The notes below the pieces were generated by a model. The model was given only the letters and a program-made list of their open reading frames with translations. It did not search any database and was not told the DNA's origin. This document shows, piece by piece, positions 15,427 to 23,727 of a DNA stretch of 64,000 nucleotides. Numbering within the stretch: the first letter of the stretch is position 1; each line of letters opens with the position of its first letter. The DNA comes from an uncultured Prevotellaceae bacterium (lineage in GTDB: Bacteria > Bacteroidota > Bacteroidia > Bacteroidales > Bacteroidaceae). A program made the position numbers and the translations under genes. The DNA lies in NCBI GenBank assembly GCA_900316985.1, contig ONFE01000029.1, forward strand, positions 1-64,000, read 5' to 3'.

Positions 15427-18400
15427 TCAGAATCGGCGACCACCGCCGAAACCACCGCCGCCGAAACCGCCACGACCACCGCGGCCACCACCGCCGAAGC
15501 CTCCACGGCCACCACGGCCACCAGGCATGCCACCCATCATACCAGGCATCATACCGGGCATACCCATACCGCGCATCATCTGACGAGCCTGACGGCCGCC
15601 GAAGGCATTGAAACGGTAGATAACGTGTACCATAGCGTAACTGTTGATGCTGTTATACTCGGAATCGGTACGCTGCATAGCATTGATCGAACGGCTGTAT
15701 GTGCTCATCTGGTGCAGCATGTCATAGAACTGTATGGAAACGGTGAGTGCATTGCCTTTGAGGAAGCCTTGCGATATCTGTGCATTCCAAATCAGTTCGT
15801 TGGTGTTCATAGAACTGTCGTTATAACCTCTACGGCTCTGGTTGTGGAGGTCTGTTGACAGGCTGGTACCCCACGGTGCGAAAATGTTGATGCTTCCACC
15901 GTAAGAGAACTGCCAGGTGTCAAGATTACTCTGGCTTTGGAACTCATTGCGGGCACGTGTGTAGTTCACGGATCCATCAAGTGCTATCTCGAACCAGTCC
16001 TTACGGAAACTACCCTGCAGACGCTCCATAATCATCGTGTTCTTAGTGGTATTCTTGATAGATTCATTTATATCGTTGTTGAACAGATAACCCACAGAGT
16101 TATTATGATTGAGCATGGTGAACGTGTTCACGTTCCATACACCTGCGCTGTCGATAGCCGTGTTGAACATCAAGCCCAAACTGGCGTTCCAGTTACCATT
16201 GATATTTTCAGGTTTGGTAATTTTGCCACCAGTATCTTCGATATACCGAACCATATTCGAGATGGAGTTCCGGGTATTGCTATAGTTACCGAACAACATG
16301 ATGGAACGCATGTGATCCTGTAAGTATGTATTGTAGTTCACCTGGAGGCTGTTGGTGAACGAAGGCTTCAGGCCAGGATTACCCTGAGTGATATTCAGCG
16401 GGTTGCTGTCATCAGTGATATCAAGCAGGTCGCTCATCTGCGGCTGCTGTGTGGTACCGCGGTAGTTGATACGCAACTCTGTGGTATAGTTCGGACGATA
16501 ACGGAAGTCGATGGTCGGGGTTACATTGAAGACCGTACGTGTAGTGTCTGCATGCACGCCTCTGTAATCCTGGATGAAATGCGACTTTTGCGGTTGGAAC
16601 ATCAAACCGGCATTAAACTGGTAGTTGTCGCGGATCTTACGGAACATCACGTCAAACTGGTGAATATAGTTCTTATATTCTGAGAAACGACTCTGATTCT
16701 CATCATAGTACGGGGAGTCTATACCCACCGGATTCGATATCAGTGACAAATAGTCGTCAAAACCGCCATAGACAGGTACGATTCCGCTGAAGATATCGCC
16801 CAGAGGACTGTACGTGTAGGTCGAGCGGTCACTCTTGTTGTAACTATACTTGTACTGATAACTGAACTGCAGGTACGTGCGCAGGCCAATCGGCTCACTG
16901 TACGTCGTCTGGATGCCGTAACTCCAGTTCTTCGTCGGCGTCAGGTTATACCGGTTTGTATATTGTGTGGCATTACCACTTTCCAGCATCATTTTATAGT
17001 ATGTCACCTCCGACAATGACAGACTCTTGCTGTCCTGGTCTCCATAACTGAAGTCACCGCGTAAGGTTACGTTTCGACCATTGTTGCTCAACCGGCGGTT
17101 AATCTGCAACATGGCATTAGCCGATGTATTGCTGTTGTTACTTAGTGAACCGTTTCTGTTCGTGTTCACGACAATGTTGTCGGCAGCAAGTTCTTCGATG
17201 GAAGCAGTTGCCAGCGGGTCAGCTACGTAGAGGTACGGATCCTTATTGAAGGTGGCCGAGAAGTTGTCGGCGGGATTTCTACGGCTATCACTGTTCGTCA
17301 CGCGAAGGCTCGGACGGAACATGACGTTCGTAGCCGAGTCAGGACGCCACTCCAGGCGTAACTGGGCATTCCAGTTGTTCGAACGGCTAAGGTTCGTGCT
17401 GATGCTGTTTGAAAACTGGTTGGAACCGAAGTTCTCAGTTGCCGTGCGCGACCAAGTATCACCGTCGCTGTGATTCCAGCGCAGACTGGCATCCAATTCC
17501 AGGTTCTTGTTATTGTCGAAGTTAAAGTTCACACCCGTCATCTTGGTCGCAGTAAGACCGTTACGACCACCGAAGCGGCCACCACCGCCACCACCTGGGA
17601 AACCCATATCGTTCGTGTTATTGGCATTGAACATACCTGTGATGCGAGAGGTACTGTTCTGGTAAGATCCCATCACGCGGCTCGAATAGCGGTTCTTCGT
17701 ACCCAAGCCTAAGTCGGCATTTGCAAAGAAGCCCCTGTTCATGCCCGCCTTGATGCCGAAGTCCAGAACGGTTTCCTCGTTACCGTCGTCGATACCCGTC
17801 ACACGGGCAAGGTCACTCTGCTGGTCATAGGCACGAATATTATTAATGATATATGTCGGCAGGTTCTTCATGGCAGTCTGTGTGTCACCCGTCATGAATT
17901 CCTTACCGTCAACGAGAATCTTTTTAACCTGCTTACCATTGATGGTAATCTTACCGTCGTCATCCACTTGTGCACCTGGCAACTTCTTCACCAGTTCCTC
18001 GGCAACACTACCCTCTGGAGTACGGTAGGCGGCTGCATTATAGATAAAGGTGTCTTTCTTTACGGTTACCTTTGCAGCCTGGGCCGTGGCAGTTACACCT
18101 TTAAGCATGATGGCATCGGAATTGAAAGTCATAGAACCTAACTCCACATTCTTATCATCTTGGATGTTGACATTCTTTACAATCGGCTTGTAGCCTACAC
18201 CCGAAATCTTCACCAGATACCGGCCATTTTCGGGAGCAGTAATACTAAACTTTCCCGACTCGTCACTTAATGTGCCAGTGATAAACGTACTGTCTGTCTT
18301 AAGGAGTTGTACTGTAGCCTGCATGACAGGCTCTTTGGTGTCGCGGTCAGTCAGTGTACCTGTAACACTCCGCTCTTGGGCTTGTGCCGATACGGTTGCC

Positions 18401-18438
18401 AGCAAGGCTACCACCATCAACAAAAAGATCTTTCTCAT
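15427..18438 (-). CDS. outer-membrane beta-barrel protein with Gly/Arg-rich C-terminus
   Basis: A 1003-residue outer-membrane protein. A signal peptide (MRKIFLLMVVALLATVSAQA) is followed by a carboxypeptidase-regulatory-like domain (residues about 22-110), a plug-like region (NLPTYIINNIRAYDQQSDLA) and a long barrel of the TonB-receptor-like/OMP_b-brl_3 type. No TonB box was identified. The last 45 residues are unusual: Met/Gly/Pro repeats (MRGMGMPGMMPGMMGGMPGG), then Gly-Arg-Phe repeats ending FGGGRRF. A second Gly patch (FPGGGGGGRFGG) lies near residue 280. A TonB-type barrel normally ends in an aromatic residue as the Bam signal, and this one ends in Phe. Substrate unknown; no SusD partner is adjacent. 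Confidence 0.85.
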   Translation of the reverse strand: MRKIFLLMVVALLATVSAQAQERSVTGTLTDRDTKEPVMQATVQLLKTDSTFITGTLSDESGKFSITAPENGRYLVKISGVGYKPIVKNVNIQDDKNVELGSMTFNSDAIMLKGVTATAQAAKVTVKKDTFIYNAAAYRTPEGSVAEELVKKLPGAQVDDDGKITINGKQVKKILVDGKEFMTGDTQTAMKNLPTYIINNIRAYDQQSDLARVTGIDDGNEETVLDFGIKAGMNRGFFANADLGLGTKNRYSSRVMGSYQNSTSRITGMFNANNTNDMGFPGGGGGGRFGGRNGLTATKMTGVNFNFDNNKNLELDASLRWNHSDGDTWSRTATENFGSNQFSNSISTNLSRSNNWNAQLRLEWRPDSATNVMFRPSLRVTNSDSRRNPADNFSATFNKDPYLYVADPLATASIEELAADNIVVNTNRNGSLSNNSNTSANAMLQINRRLSNNGRNVTLRGDFSYGDQDSKSLSLSEVTYYKMMLESGNATQYTNRYNLTPTKNWSYGIQTTYSEPIGLRTYLQFSYQYKYSYNKSDRSTYTYSPLGDIFSGIVPVYGGFDDYLSLISNPVGIDSPYYDENQSRFSEYKNYIHQFDVMFRKIRDNYQFNAGLMFQPQKSHFIQDYRGVHADTTRTVFNVTPTIDFRYRPNYTTELRINYRGTTQQPQMSDLLDITDDSNPLNITQGNPGLKPSFTNSLQVNYNTYLQDHMRSIMLFGNYSNTRNSISNMVRYIEDTGGKITKPENINGNWNASLGLMFNTAIDSAGVWNVNTFTMLNHNNSVGYLFNNDINESIKNTTKNTMIMERLQGSFRKDWFEIALDGSVNYTRARNEFQSQSNLDTWQFSYGGSINIFAPWGTSLSTDLHNQSRRGYNDSSMNTNELIWNAQISQGFLKGNALTVSIQFYDMLHQMSTYSRSINAMQRTDSEYNSINSYAMVHVIYRFNAFGGRQARQMMRGMGMPGMMPGMMGGMPGGRGGRGGFGGGGRGGRGGFGGGGFGGGRRF

Positions 18439-18563
18439 TTTCTGAATTTATAATGAATAATTGTTGTTTTTACCCTTACGATTGTGGATGTCTGTATATC
18501 AGACGTTCAAAAGGCGGCTTGGTTTAATCCTTCTTGATAAAAAAAAACAATAAGTATAAAATT

Positions 18564-18591
18564 CTTCACTCTTCACTCTTCACTCTTCACT
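18564..18591. repeat. heptanucleotide array (CTTCACT)4 over the aroB -33 region
   Basis: Four units end 8 bp before the TACCTTTG box. The place where TTTG should be (about 18576-18579) is inside the array. Confidence 0.8.
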
Positions 18592-18599
18592 TTTTTTTA

Positions 18600-18607
18600 T
18601 ACCTTTG
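18600..18607 (+). promoter_or_regulatory. -7 element (TACCTTTG) of aroB
   Basis: A perfect TAnnTTTG 25 bp before the aroB ATG. There is no TTTG at -33; a heptanucleotide array is there instead. Confidence 0.6.
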
Positions 18608-18632
18608 CACCCAGTTTTACGTTTAAGAGGTT

Positions 18633-19700
18633 ATGGAGCAGAGAATTATCATATCAAGAAACTTACATCAGGAACTGGCAACGGCAATCTCAGAATGTGA
18701 GCATGACAAACTTTTCGTGCTTACTGATGAGAATACAGAAAAGGCCTGCTGGCCGCTCATCAAGGGTTTTCTTTGCTTGCGCAAGGCCAACCTGATAACC
18801 ATCAAAGCCAACGATATTAATAAGTCGCTCGAATCTGTCAGCCATGTTTGGAGCGAACTCCAACGCTTGGGGGCTACCCGCCACTCATGCATAATCAACC
18901 TCGGCGGCGGAATGGTCACCGACCTTGGTGGATTCGCTGCCTCTACTTTTAAAAGAGGTATCGACTTCATCAACATCCCCACAACACTGCTTGCTATGGT
19001 GGATGCTTCAGTAGGTGGTAAGACCGGCATCAACTACGGCGGACTGAAAAACGAGATTGGTGTCTTCAACGATTCCAAATTCGTGATTCTCGACACCCAT
19101 TTCCTGAAAACACTCGACCGCGAGAACATTCTTTCGGGCTACGCCGAAATGCTGAAACATGGTCTGATTTCTGACGAAAAGATGTGGGCGGAACTAATTG
19201 GGTTTATGGATGAAAGTTTATGGCTTATGGATGATAGCCAGGACAAGCAACAACAAGCAACCATCAACCATAAACTCTCCACCTTAAACCAACTTCTGGC
19301 TGATTCCGTCAAGGTGAAAGAGTGCATCGTCAACGAAGACCCCAAGGACACCATCGGTCATGCCTTCGAGAGTTTTGCCATGAAAACCGGGAAACCGATA
19401 CTCCACGGCTATGCTGTTGCCTATGGCATTATCGGTGAACTCTATCTGAGTACTGTGAAATGTGGTTTCCCTCAGGTCAAATTGCGTCAGACGGTGACCT
19501 TCATCCGTGAACATTATGGACAGATGCAGATTACCTGCGACGACTACCCCGAACTGCTAGAATTGATGACCCATGACAAGAAGAACACTTCCGGACAGAT
19601 TAATTTCACGCTTTTAGGCGGTATCGGAGACATCCGCATCAACCAAACAGCAACAGTAGAAGATATCAAGGAAGCACTTGATTTCTATCGCGAAGGTTAA
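18633..19700 (+). CDS. aroB: 3-dehydroquinate synthase
   Basis: Second step of the shikimate pathway (DAHP to dehydroquinate, NAD-dependent). The 355-residue length is normal. Seen motifs: NLGGGMVTDLGGFAASTFKR (NAD/metal region), PTTLLAMVDASVGGKTGIN, AEMLKHGLI, and the zinc ligand region DTIGHAFES. The stretch coding for LWLMDDSQDKQQQATINHKL (residues 197-216) coincides with a heptanucleotide array and looks like an insertion into a surface loop. Confidence 0.93.
   Translation: MEQRIIISRNLHQELATAISECEHDKLFVLTDENTEKACWPLIKGFLCLRKANLITIKANDINKSLESVSHVWSELQRLGATRHSCIINLGGGMVTDLGGFAASTFKRGIDFINIPTTLLAMVDASVGGKTGINYGGLKNEIGVFNDSKFVILDTHFLKTLDRENILSGYAEMLKHGLISDEKMWAELIGFMDESLWLMDDSQDKQQQATINHKLSTLNQLLADSVKVKECIVNEDPKDTIGHAFESFAMKTGKPILHGYAVAYGIIGELYLSTVKCGFPQVKLRQTVTFIREHYGQMQITCDDYPELLELMTHDKKNTSGQINFTLLGGIGDIRINQTATVEDIKEALDFYREG
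19202..19236. repeat. heptanucleotide array (GTTTATG/GATGATA) inside aroB
   Basis: Five 7-bp units (GTTTATG, GATGAAA, GTTTATG, GCTTATG, GATGATA) in open frame within aroB. Confidence 0.6.
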
Positions 19701-19702
19701 TA

Positions 19703-19737
19703 GGTGATGGATGATGGATGTTAGGTGTGAGTGGATA
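19703..19737. repeat. heptanucleotide array (GGTGATG family) after aroB
   Basis: Units GGTGATG, GATGATG, GATGTTA, GGTGTGA, GTGGATA begin 2 bp after the aroB stop and run into the end of convergent menE, where they encode its last residues. A near-copy follows the alcohol dehydrogenase at 58430. Confidence 0.65.
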
Positions 19738-20800
19738 CCCATTCTTCAGCTTTCCTACGTGCGGGTTTCCCTGTTTCTGTCATCGGTATTTTTTCCACAA
19801 AGACAACATCGCGAGGCTGCCAATATTTGGGAAGATGTTCACGGCACAGGCGTTGCAAGCGAGTTTTCAGGATGTCCCTCTCTTCTCTCTCCTCTATCCT
19901 CTCTACTCTATCCTCTATCATCATCACGACGACTTCGCCGAATTTCGAATCCTTGCGCTTGGTTATCATAAAGGGAACGTACAGGTAGGGCTTTAATGCG
20001 CGCTCCACTTCCTCTGCCTGAATTTTTATGCCACCCGAGCAAATCACGTTGTCTTTACGGCCAATGATGCGAAATCCCGCTTCGCGGATTTCCACAATGT
20101 CGTTGGTGACCAATCGTTCTGCACAAACCTCAGGAGCATCGATGACTAGACAGCCATCCTCATTCTGAGAAATCTGTACATGAGCAAAAGGTGTGTACCA
20201 GTCGCTGGCATCTACTCCGTTCAAACGTCTCAAAGCTATATGTGAAAGCGTCTCCGTCATCCCATAAGAACTCCAAACACAGTTTGGAAAGTCCTTTAAT
20301 TCCGAAGCCATAGCCTCATCAATGGCACCACCACCGATAATCAGATGTTTAATCTGCTTCAAACGTTCACGTTCTTCCGGAACCTGCAAAGAGTTATAAA
20401 CCTGCATGGGAACCATAGCGGCAAAGACGACCCCCCTTCCGACTTTCCCCGAGGGGGAAGAGGTCTGCTCAGGGACTTTCTCTCCCCCTCGGAGGAGTTG
20501 GAGGGGGGGCGCGTCTGCTAGTGGATGCCCCGTTGGCTCCACCACTATCAGCTTTAGATTCCTGACCAGGGAACGGACGACCATCATTTTCCCAGCAATG
20601 TAATCCAATGACATACAGAGCAGAGCGGTATCCCCTTCCTTGAGTCCCAAAAAATCACAAGTAATCCTTGCCGAAGCCTCCATACGGCGTTTCTCCACCC
20701 ATATCGGTTTCGGTTTTCCCGTAGAGCCGCTGGTATGTACCAGCACTTTTTCGGAATCATTGTTCCACTCCTGCAAGAACTCTTCTAAAGTCATAAACAA
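19721..20800 (-). CDS. menE: o-succinylbenzoate-CoA ligase
   Basis: An adenylate-forming enzyme of menaquinone synthesis, 359 residues. The AMP-binding P-loop is VHTSGSTGKPKPIWVEK (residues about 22-38). Later motifs are SSYGMTETLSHIA and GRKDNVICSGGIKIQ, with the final lysine region MTETGKPARRK. Two repeats interrupt it in frame: a GC-rich palindromic pair encoding residues about 97-124 (DAPPLQLLRGGEKVPEQTSS), and a CCTCTAT array encoding DRVERIEEREERD. It is last in menB-OM protein-menC-menE; 27 bp separate it from menC. Confidence 0.9.
   Translation of the reverse strand: MFMTLEEFLQEWNNDSEKVLVHTSGSTGKPKPIWVEKRRMEASARITCDFLGLKEGDTALLCMSLDYIAGKMMVVRSLVRNLKLIVVEPTGHPLADAPPLQLLRGGEKVPEQTSSPSGKVGRGVVFAAMVPMQVYNSLQVPEERERLKQIKHLIIGGGAIDEAMASELKDFPNCVWSSYGMTETLSHIALRRLNGVDASDWYTPFAHVQISQNEDGCLVIDAPEVCAERLVTNDIVEIREAGFRIIGRKDNVICSGGIKIQAEEVERALKPYLYVPFMITKRKDSKFGEVVVMMIEDRVERIEEREERDILKTRLQRLCREHLPKYWQPRDVVFVEKIPMTETGKPARRKAEEWVSTHT
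19884..19918. repeat. heptanucleotide array (CCTCTAT) inside menE
   Basis: About five units of CCTCTAT/CCTCTCT, coding for the Glu/Arg-rich DRVERIEEREERD in MenE. Confidence 0.7.
20430..20512. repeat. GC-rich palindromic repeat pair inside menE
   Basis: Two facing G/C-rich palindromic blocks (CTTTCCCCGAGGGGGAAG and CTCCCCCTCGGAGGAG). They are in frame and encode an insert between the second conserved block and the GVVFAAMVPMQ motif of MenE. Confidence 0.7.
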
Positions 20801-20827
20801 ATCCTATTAGTCTTTAAAGGACTTATA

Positions 20828-21886
20828 TTAACTCTTTACCCAAAGGCGCTCTCCGCGGATTTCCAACGGCATGGGGATGTTATCCGTAAAGAGCATACCC
20901 GTTCCTAAGCCCTGTGGCATCTTGATATCCGGCCCATACACCTCCGCACAGAAATGGGCGATGGCATTCAACCCAATATTGCTCTCCAAAGCCGAAGTCA
21001 TCCAAGAGCCGATACCACGTTCTAGAGCCAACTGAATCCATTCGCGGCAGCCTTTCATCCCACCGTGAAGCGACGGTTTCAAGATAATATAATGTGGACG
21101 GATGGTGTCAAGCAATGCTGCCTTCATCTGAAGCAGATTTACTCCTATCAGTTCTTCATCCAGAGCAATGGGTAATGGTGTCTCGCGACAAAGGCGTGCC
21201 ATCTCTGCCCACTGATGCTGACGAATAGGCTGCTCGATGGAATGAATATCATACGCTGCCAACTGTTCCAACTTCCGCATGGCATCTTCAGGTGTAAAGC
21301 CACCATTGGCATCCACGCGCAGTTCTATCTGTTCCTTCGAGAAGTTACTGCGTATGAACCTTATCAGTTCTATCTCTCTGTTCCAATCGATTGCACCGAT
21401 TTTAAGTTTCACGCAATGGAAGCCTTGTTTCAACTTATCCTCGATACGCTGGTACATCTCGTCGAATGTCCCCATCCATACCAGTCCGTTGATGGGGATA
21501 GAGAAAGCTTCTTGGGGAGGAAGCGCTTGATGTTTCAAATCCCAGAATGCAGTTTCCAGTCCGAAGAGCATAGAAGGATAAGGTCGCATCAATTCATAGG
21601 GAATCTGCCCTGACTGTTCCACCATATCGCAGAAAGCCCGTAGCGTTCTCCCATAATCAGGAGAGGCGTCGCATGACAAATCGGGCAAAGGAGCACATTC
21701 TCCGATACCGCACCACAAATCTCTTTCCTCTCTCCTCTCATTCCCGAGCTCTGCTCGCCTACCCGTAGCCTTTCCTCTCTCCTCTTTTATACGCACAATC
21801 CACGACCTCCGCTCGGTATACACGCCCCGCGAAGTACCAGCAGGCTGTTTGAAGTGGAACACTCGTTCCTCAATATCTATCTTCAT
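20828..21886 (-). CDS. menC: o-succinylbenzoate synthase
   Basis: An enolase-superfamily dehydratase of menaquinone synthesis, 352 residues. Visible motifs: the catalytic lysine region HCVKLKIGA (KxK), metal ligands RVDANGGF, the later PIALDEEL and IILKPSLHGG. Residues about 35-55 (EERGKATGRRAELGNERREE) are encoded by a heptanucleotide-rich segment in the capping domain and look like an insertion. It starts 11 nt after the OM-protein stop and precedes menE. Confidence 0.9.
   Translation of the reverse strand: MKIDIEERVFHFKQPAGTSRGVYTERRSWIVRIKEERGKATGRRAELGNERREERDLWCGIGECAPLPDLSCDASPDYGRTLRAFCDMVEQSGQIPYELMRPYPSMLFGLETAFWDLKHQALPPQEAFSIPINGLVWMGTFDEMYQRIEDKLKQGFHCVKLKIGAIDWNREIELIRFIRSNFSKEQIELRVDANGGFTPEDAMRKLEQLAAYDIHSIEQPIRQHQWAEMARLCRETPLPIALDEELIGVNLLQMKAALLDTIRPHYIILKPSLHGGMKGCREWIQLALERGIGSWMTSALESNIGLNAIAHFCAEVYGPDIKMPQGLGTGMLFTDNIPMPLEIRGERLWVKS
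21721..21788. repeat. two short CTCTCCT arrays inside menC
   Basis: CTCTTTC, CTCTCTC, CTCTCAT at 21721-21741 and a shorter run at 21770-21788. They flank GAGCTCTGCTCGCC and together make an in-frame insert. Confidence 0.65.
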
Positions 21887-21896
21887 CTTTTTTCGT

Positions 21897-22652
21897 TCAA
21901 TTAATCAGCCAACTGATACCTGTCAGGAAGCCCAGTTCATCTCCTACCGAATTTAAGCCCACCGTTCCCATGGCGCTAAAGAGCACCTTCCGGCTGAGTT
22001 TCCATTTGAAACCCAGGTCAATGTTGAAGTCTGGCGACTGATGCCTGCGGAAGATGTTGTAGCTTTCCAGTGTGAGGCCGGTTCGCGAAGACAGTTCATA
22101 GGAGCAAGCCACCGAGACGAATGAAAGAGGTTTCGGGGATTCGCCGTCCCATTCCAAACCGAGATCATAAGACAGTCCCCAACGCGACGACAAGGTATGG
22201 CCAAAAAGGGCATGGAAAGCAGGGGCCACTTCGTTTGGACGTATGGACTCAATACCGACGGGCAATATGGCCCAGGCCGAGAAAGTAGTGAGTGGCACAA
22301 TGCCCTGCTCCTCACAGACTCTCATCATGGCACCTATCACAACAGGAGCGAAACCGCTGGTAACCTCTCCACCCACATCGCTCAACACAAATCCCGTCTG
22401 AGCAAACACTTCTGTGGTATGGGTCAGACCATAGCGGATCACCGAGGTATTCAGCGACCAAATGTCGGTCTCAAAATCCGTCTCTTTCAGGAACTCCGAC
22501 CCGACACCCGTCTCCAACATCCATTTCCCTTTGTCCATCACTTCGGGTCCTGTGCCCATAGAGAAGCCGCCGGTATAGGAAGAGACATCAGCGGTCTGCC
22601 CATAGGTCACGACACTCAACAGGCACAACAAAGATAATATTCTGATTCTCAT
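21897..22652 (-). CDS. predicted outer-membrane transporter-like protein
   Basis: A 251-residue protein with a signal peptide (MRIRILSLLCLLSVVTYGQ), followed by alternating beta strands with aromatic residues (GKWMLETGVGSEFLKE; LSSRWGLSYDLGLEW). It ends LNSVGDELGFLTGISWLIN, resembling barrels of the phenol-degradation-transporter-like group. The frame is open further upstream, but the start at 22652 gives the signal peptide. It lies between menB (10 nt upstream) and menC (11 nt downstream), so it is expressed with menaquinone genes. The link to menaquinone is unclear. Confidence 0.7.
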   Translation of the reverse strand: MRIRILSLLCLLSVVTYGQTADVSSYTGGFSMGTGPEVMDKGKWMLETGVGSEFLKETDFETDIWSLNTSVIRYGLTHTTEVFAQTGFVLSDVGGEVTSGFAPVVIGAMMRVCEEQGIVPLTTFSAWAILPVGIESIRPNEVAPAFHALFGHTLSSRWGLSYDLGLEWDGESPKPLSFVSVACSYELSSRTGLTLESYNIFRRHQSPDFNIDLGFKWKLSRKVLFSAMGTVGLNSVGDELGFLTGISWLIN

Positions 22653-22662
22653 ATTTAAAAAA

Positions 22663-23520
22663 TCATGGAAACTTCGGATACCTATCGAAGTCAGGTTTGC
22701 GCCTCTCCAAAAAGGCTTTACCGCCCTCCTGAGCTTCGTCCATAGTATAGTAAAGCATCGTAGCATCGCCCGCCAGTTCTTGGATTCCTGCCTGTCCGTC
22801 GAGTTCCGCATTGAGTCCGGCCTTGATCATACGCAGAGCCAGTGGTGAACGTTCCATCATGATTTCTGCCCATTCCACGCAAGTATCTTCAAGTTCAGAG
22901 ATTGGAACTACTTTGTTCACCATTCCCATCCGCTCGGCCTCTTCTGCTGTATACTGCTTACAGAGGAACCATATCTCACGCGCTTTCTTCTGCCCCACCA
23001 TACGGGCCAGATAGCTGCTACCGAATCCAGCATCGAAGGAACCTACCTTCGGACCCGTCTGTCCGAAGATGGCATTCTCAGAAGCAATGGTCAAATCGCA
23101 CATCACATGCAAGACATGTCCACCACCAATGGCATAGCCATTCACCATTGCAATCACAGGTTTTGGCAAACGACGGATCTGCATCTGAACGTCAAGAACC
23201 GACAGACGAGGTACACCCTCCTTATCTATATAGCCTCCTCGTCCTTTAACATGCATGTCACCTCCCGAACAGAAAGCATGCTTCACATCCTCCAGCCGCT
23301 TGCCTTCGGGCACCTCGCTCATCGCACCTGTCAGAATCACTACCCGTATGTTGCTGTCCTCGCGGCAAATAGAGAAAGCCTGCGAGAGTTCCAACGTCGT
23401 CAGCGGGGTGAACGCGTTGCGGTAGCGTGCCCTGTTGATGGTAATCTTTGCAATGTGATTATACTCTTCAAAGAGTATCTCCTTGAACGTGTGCGTCGGT
23501 TTCCATTTTCTTTGCTCCAT
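22663..23520 (-). CDS. menB: 1,4-dihydroxy-2-naphthoyl-CoA synthase
   Basis: A crotonase-fold ring-closing enzyme of menaquinone synthesis, 285 residues from [20 protein letters not shown]. Oxyanion-hole and active-site elements: [50 protein letters not shown], and the C-terminal [16 protein letters not shown] typical of MenB. Longer upstream starts lie in the promoter and are rejected. It heads menB-OM protein-menC-menE and has two promoters supplied by a repeat. Confidence 0.94.
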   Translation of the reverse strand: MEQRKWKPTHTFKEILFEEYNHIAKITINRARYRNAFTPLTTLELSQAFSICREDSNIRVVILTGAMSEVPEGKRLEDVKHAFCSGGDMHVKGRGGYIDKEGVPRLSVLDVQMQIRRLPKPVIAMVNGYAIGGGHVLHVMCDLTIASENAIFGQTGPKVGSFDAGFGSSYLARMVGQKKAREIWFLCKQYTAEEAERMGMVNKVVPISELEDTCVEWAEIMMERSPLALRMIKAGLNAELDGQAGIQELAGDATMLYYTMDEAQEGGKAFLERRKPDFDRYPKFP

Positions 23521-23545
23521 ATTCAAAAAACTTATATTAATGCGA

Positions 23546-23577
23546 CAAAGATACGAAGAAGTGAGAACAAATGCAAA
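23546..23577 (-). promoter_or_regulatory. menB promoter 1, part of promoter-bearing repeat
   Basis: Minus-strand TTTG (23574-23577), 20 bp, then TATCTTTG (23546-23553). The spacer contains CTCACTTCTTCG, shared with the promoters at 23622, 29504 and 29577. Confidence 0.7.
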
Positions 23578-23621
23578 TAAAACTTGTTTTAATTTGCTTT
23601 GTCGAACGCAAGTATCTTCTC

Positions 23622-23653
23622 CAAAGATACGAAGAAGTGAGAACAAAAGCAAA
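23622..23653 (-). promoter_or_regulatory. menB promoter 2, second copy of promoter-bearing repeat
   Basis: Minus-strand TTTG (23650-23653), 20 bp, then TATCTTTG (23622-23629). It is identical in its spacer core to promoter 1 and lies 76 bp upstream of it. Confidence 0.65.
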
Positions 23654-23680
23654 TTAAACAAAATATTTTCGTATAGTTTT

Positions 23681-23712
23681 TTTGGAAGTTAACGCTAAAA
23701 GTGTTATTTTTG
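23681..23712 (+). promoter_or_regulatory. promoter of the duplicated-domain secreted protein
   Basis: TTTG (23681-23684), 20 bp, then TATTTTTG (23705-23712). Transcription would start near 23719, which favours the ATG at 23728. Confidence 0.65.
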
Positions 23713-23727
23713 CCGCAAAAAGAGAGT

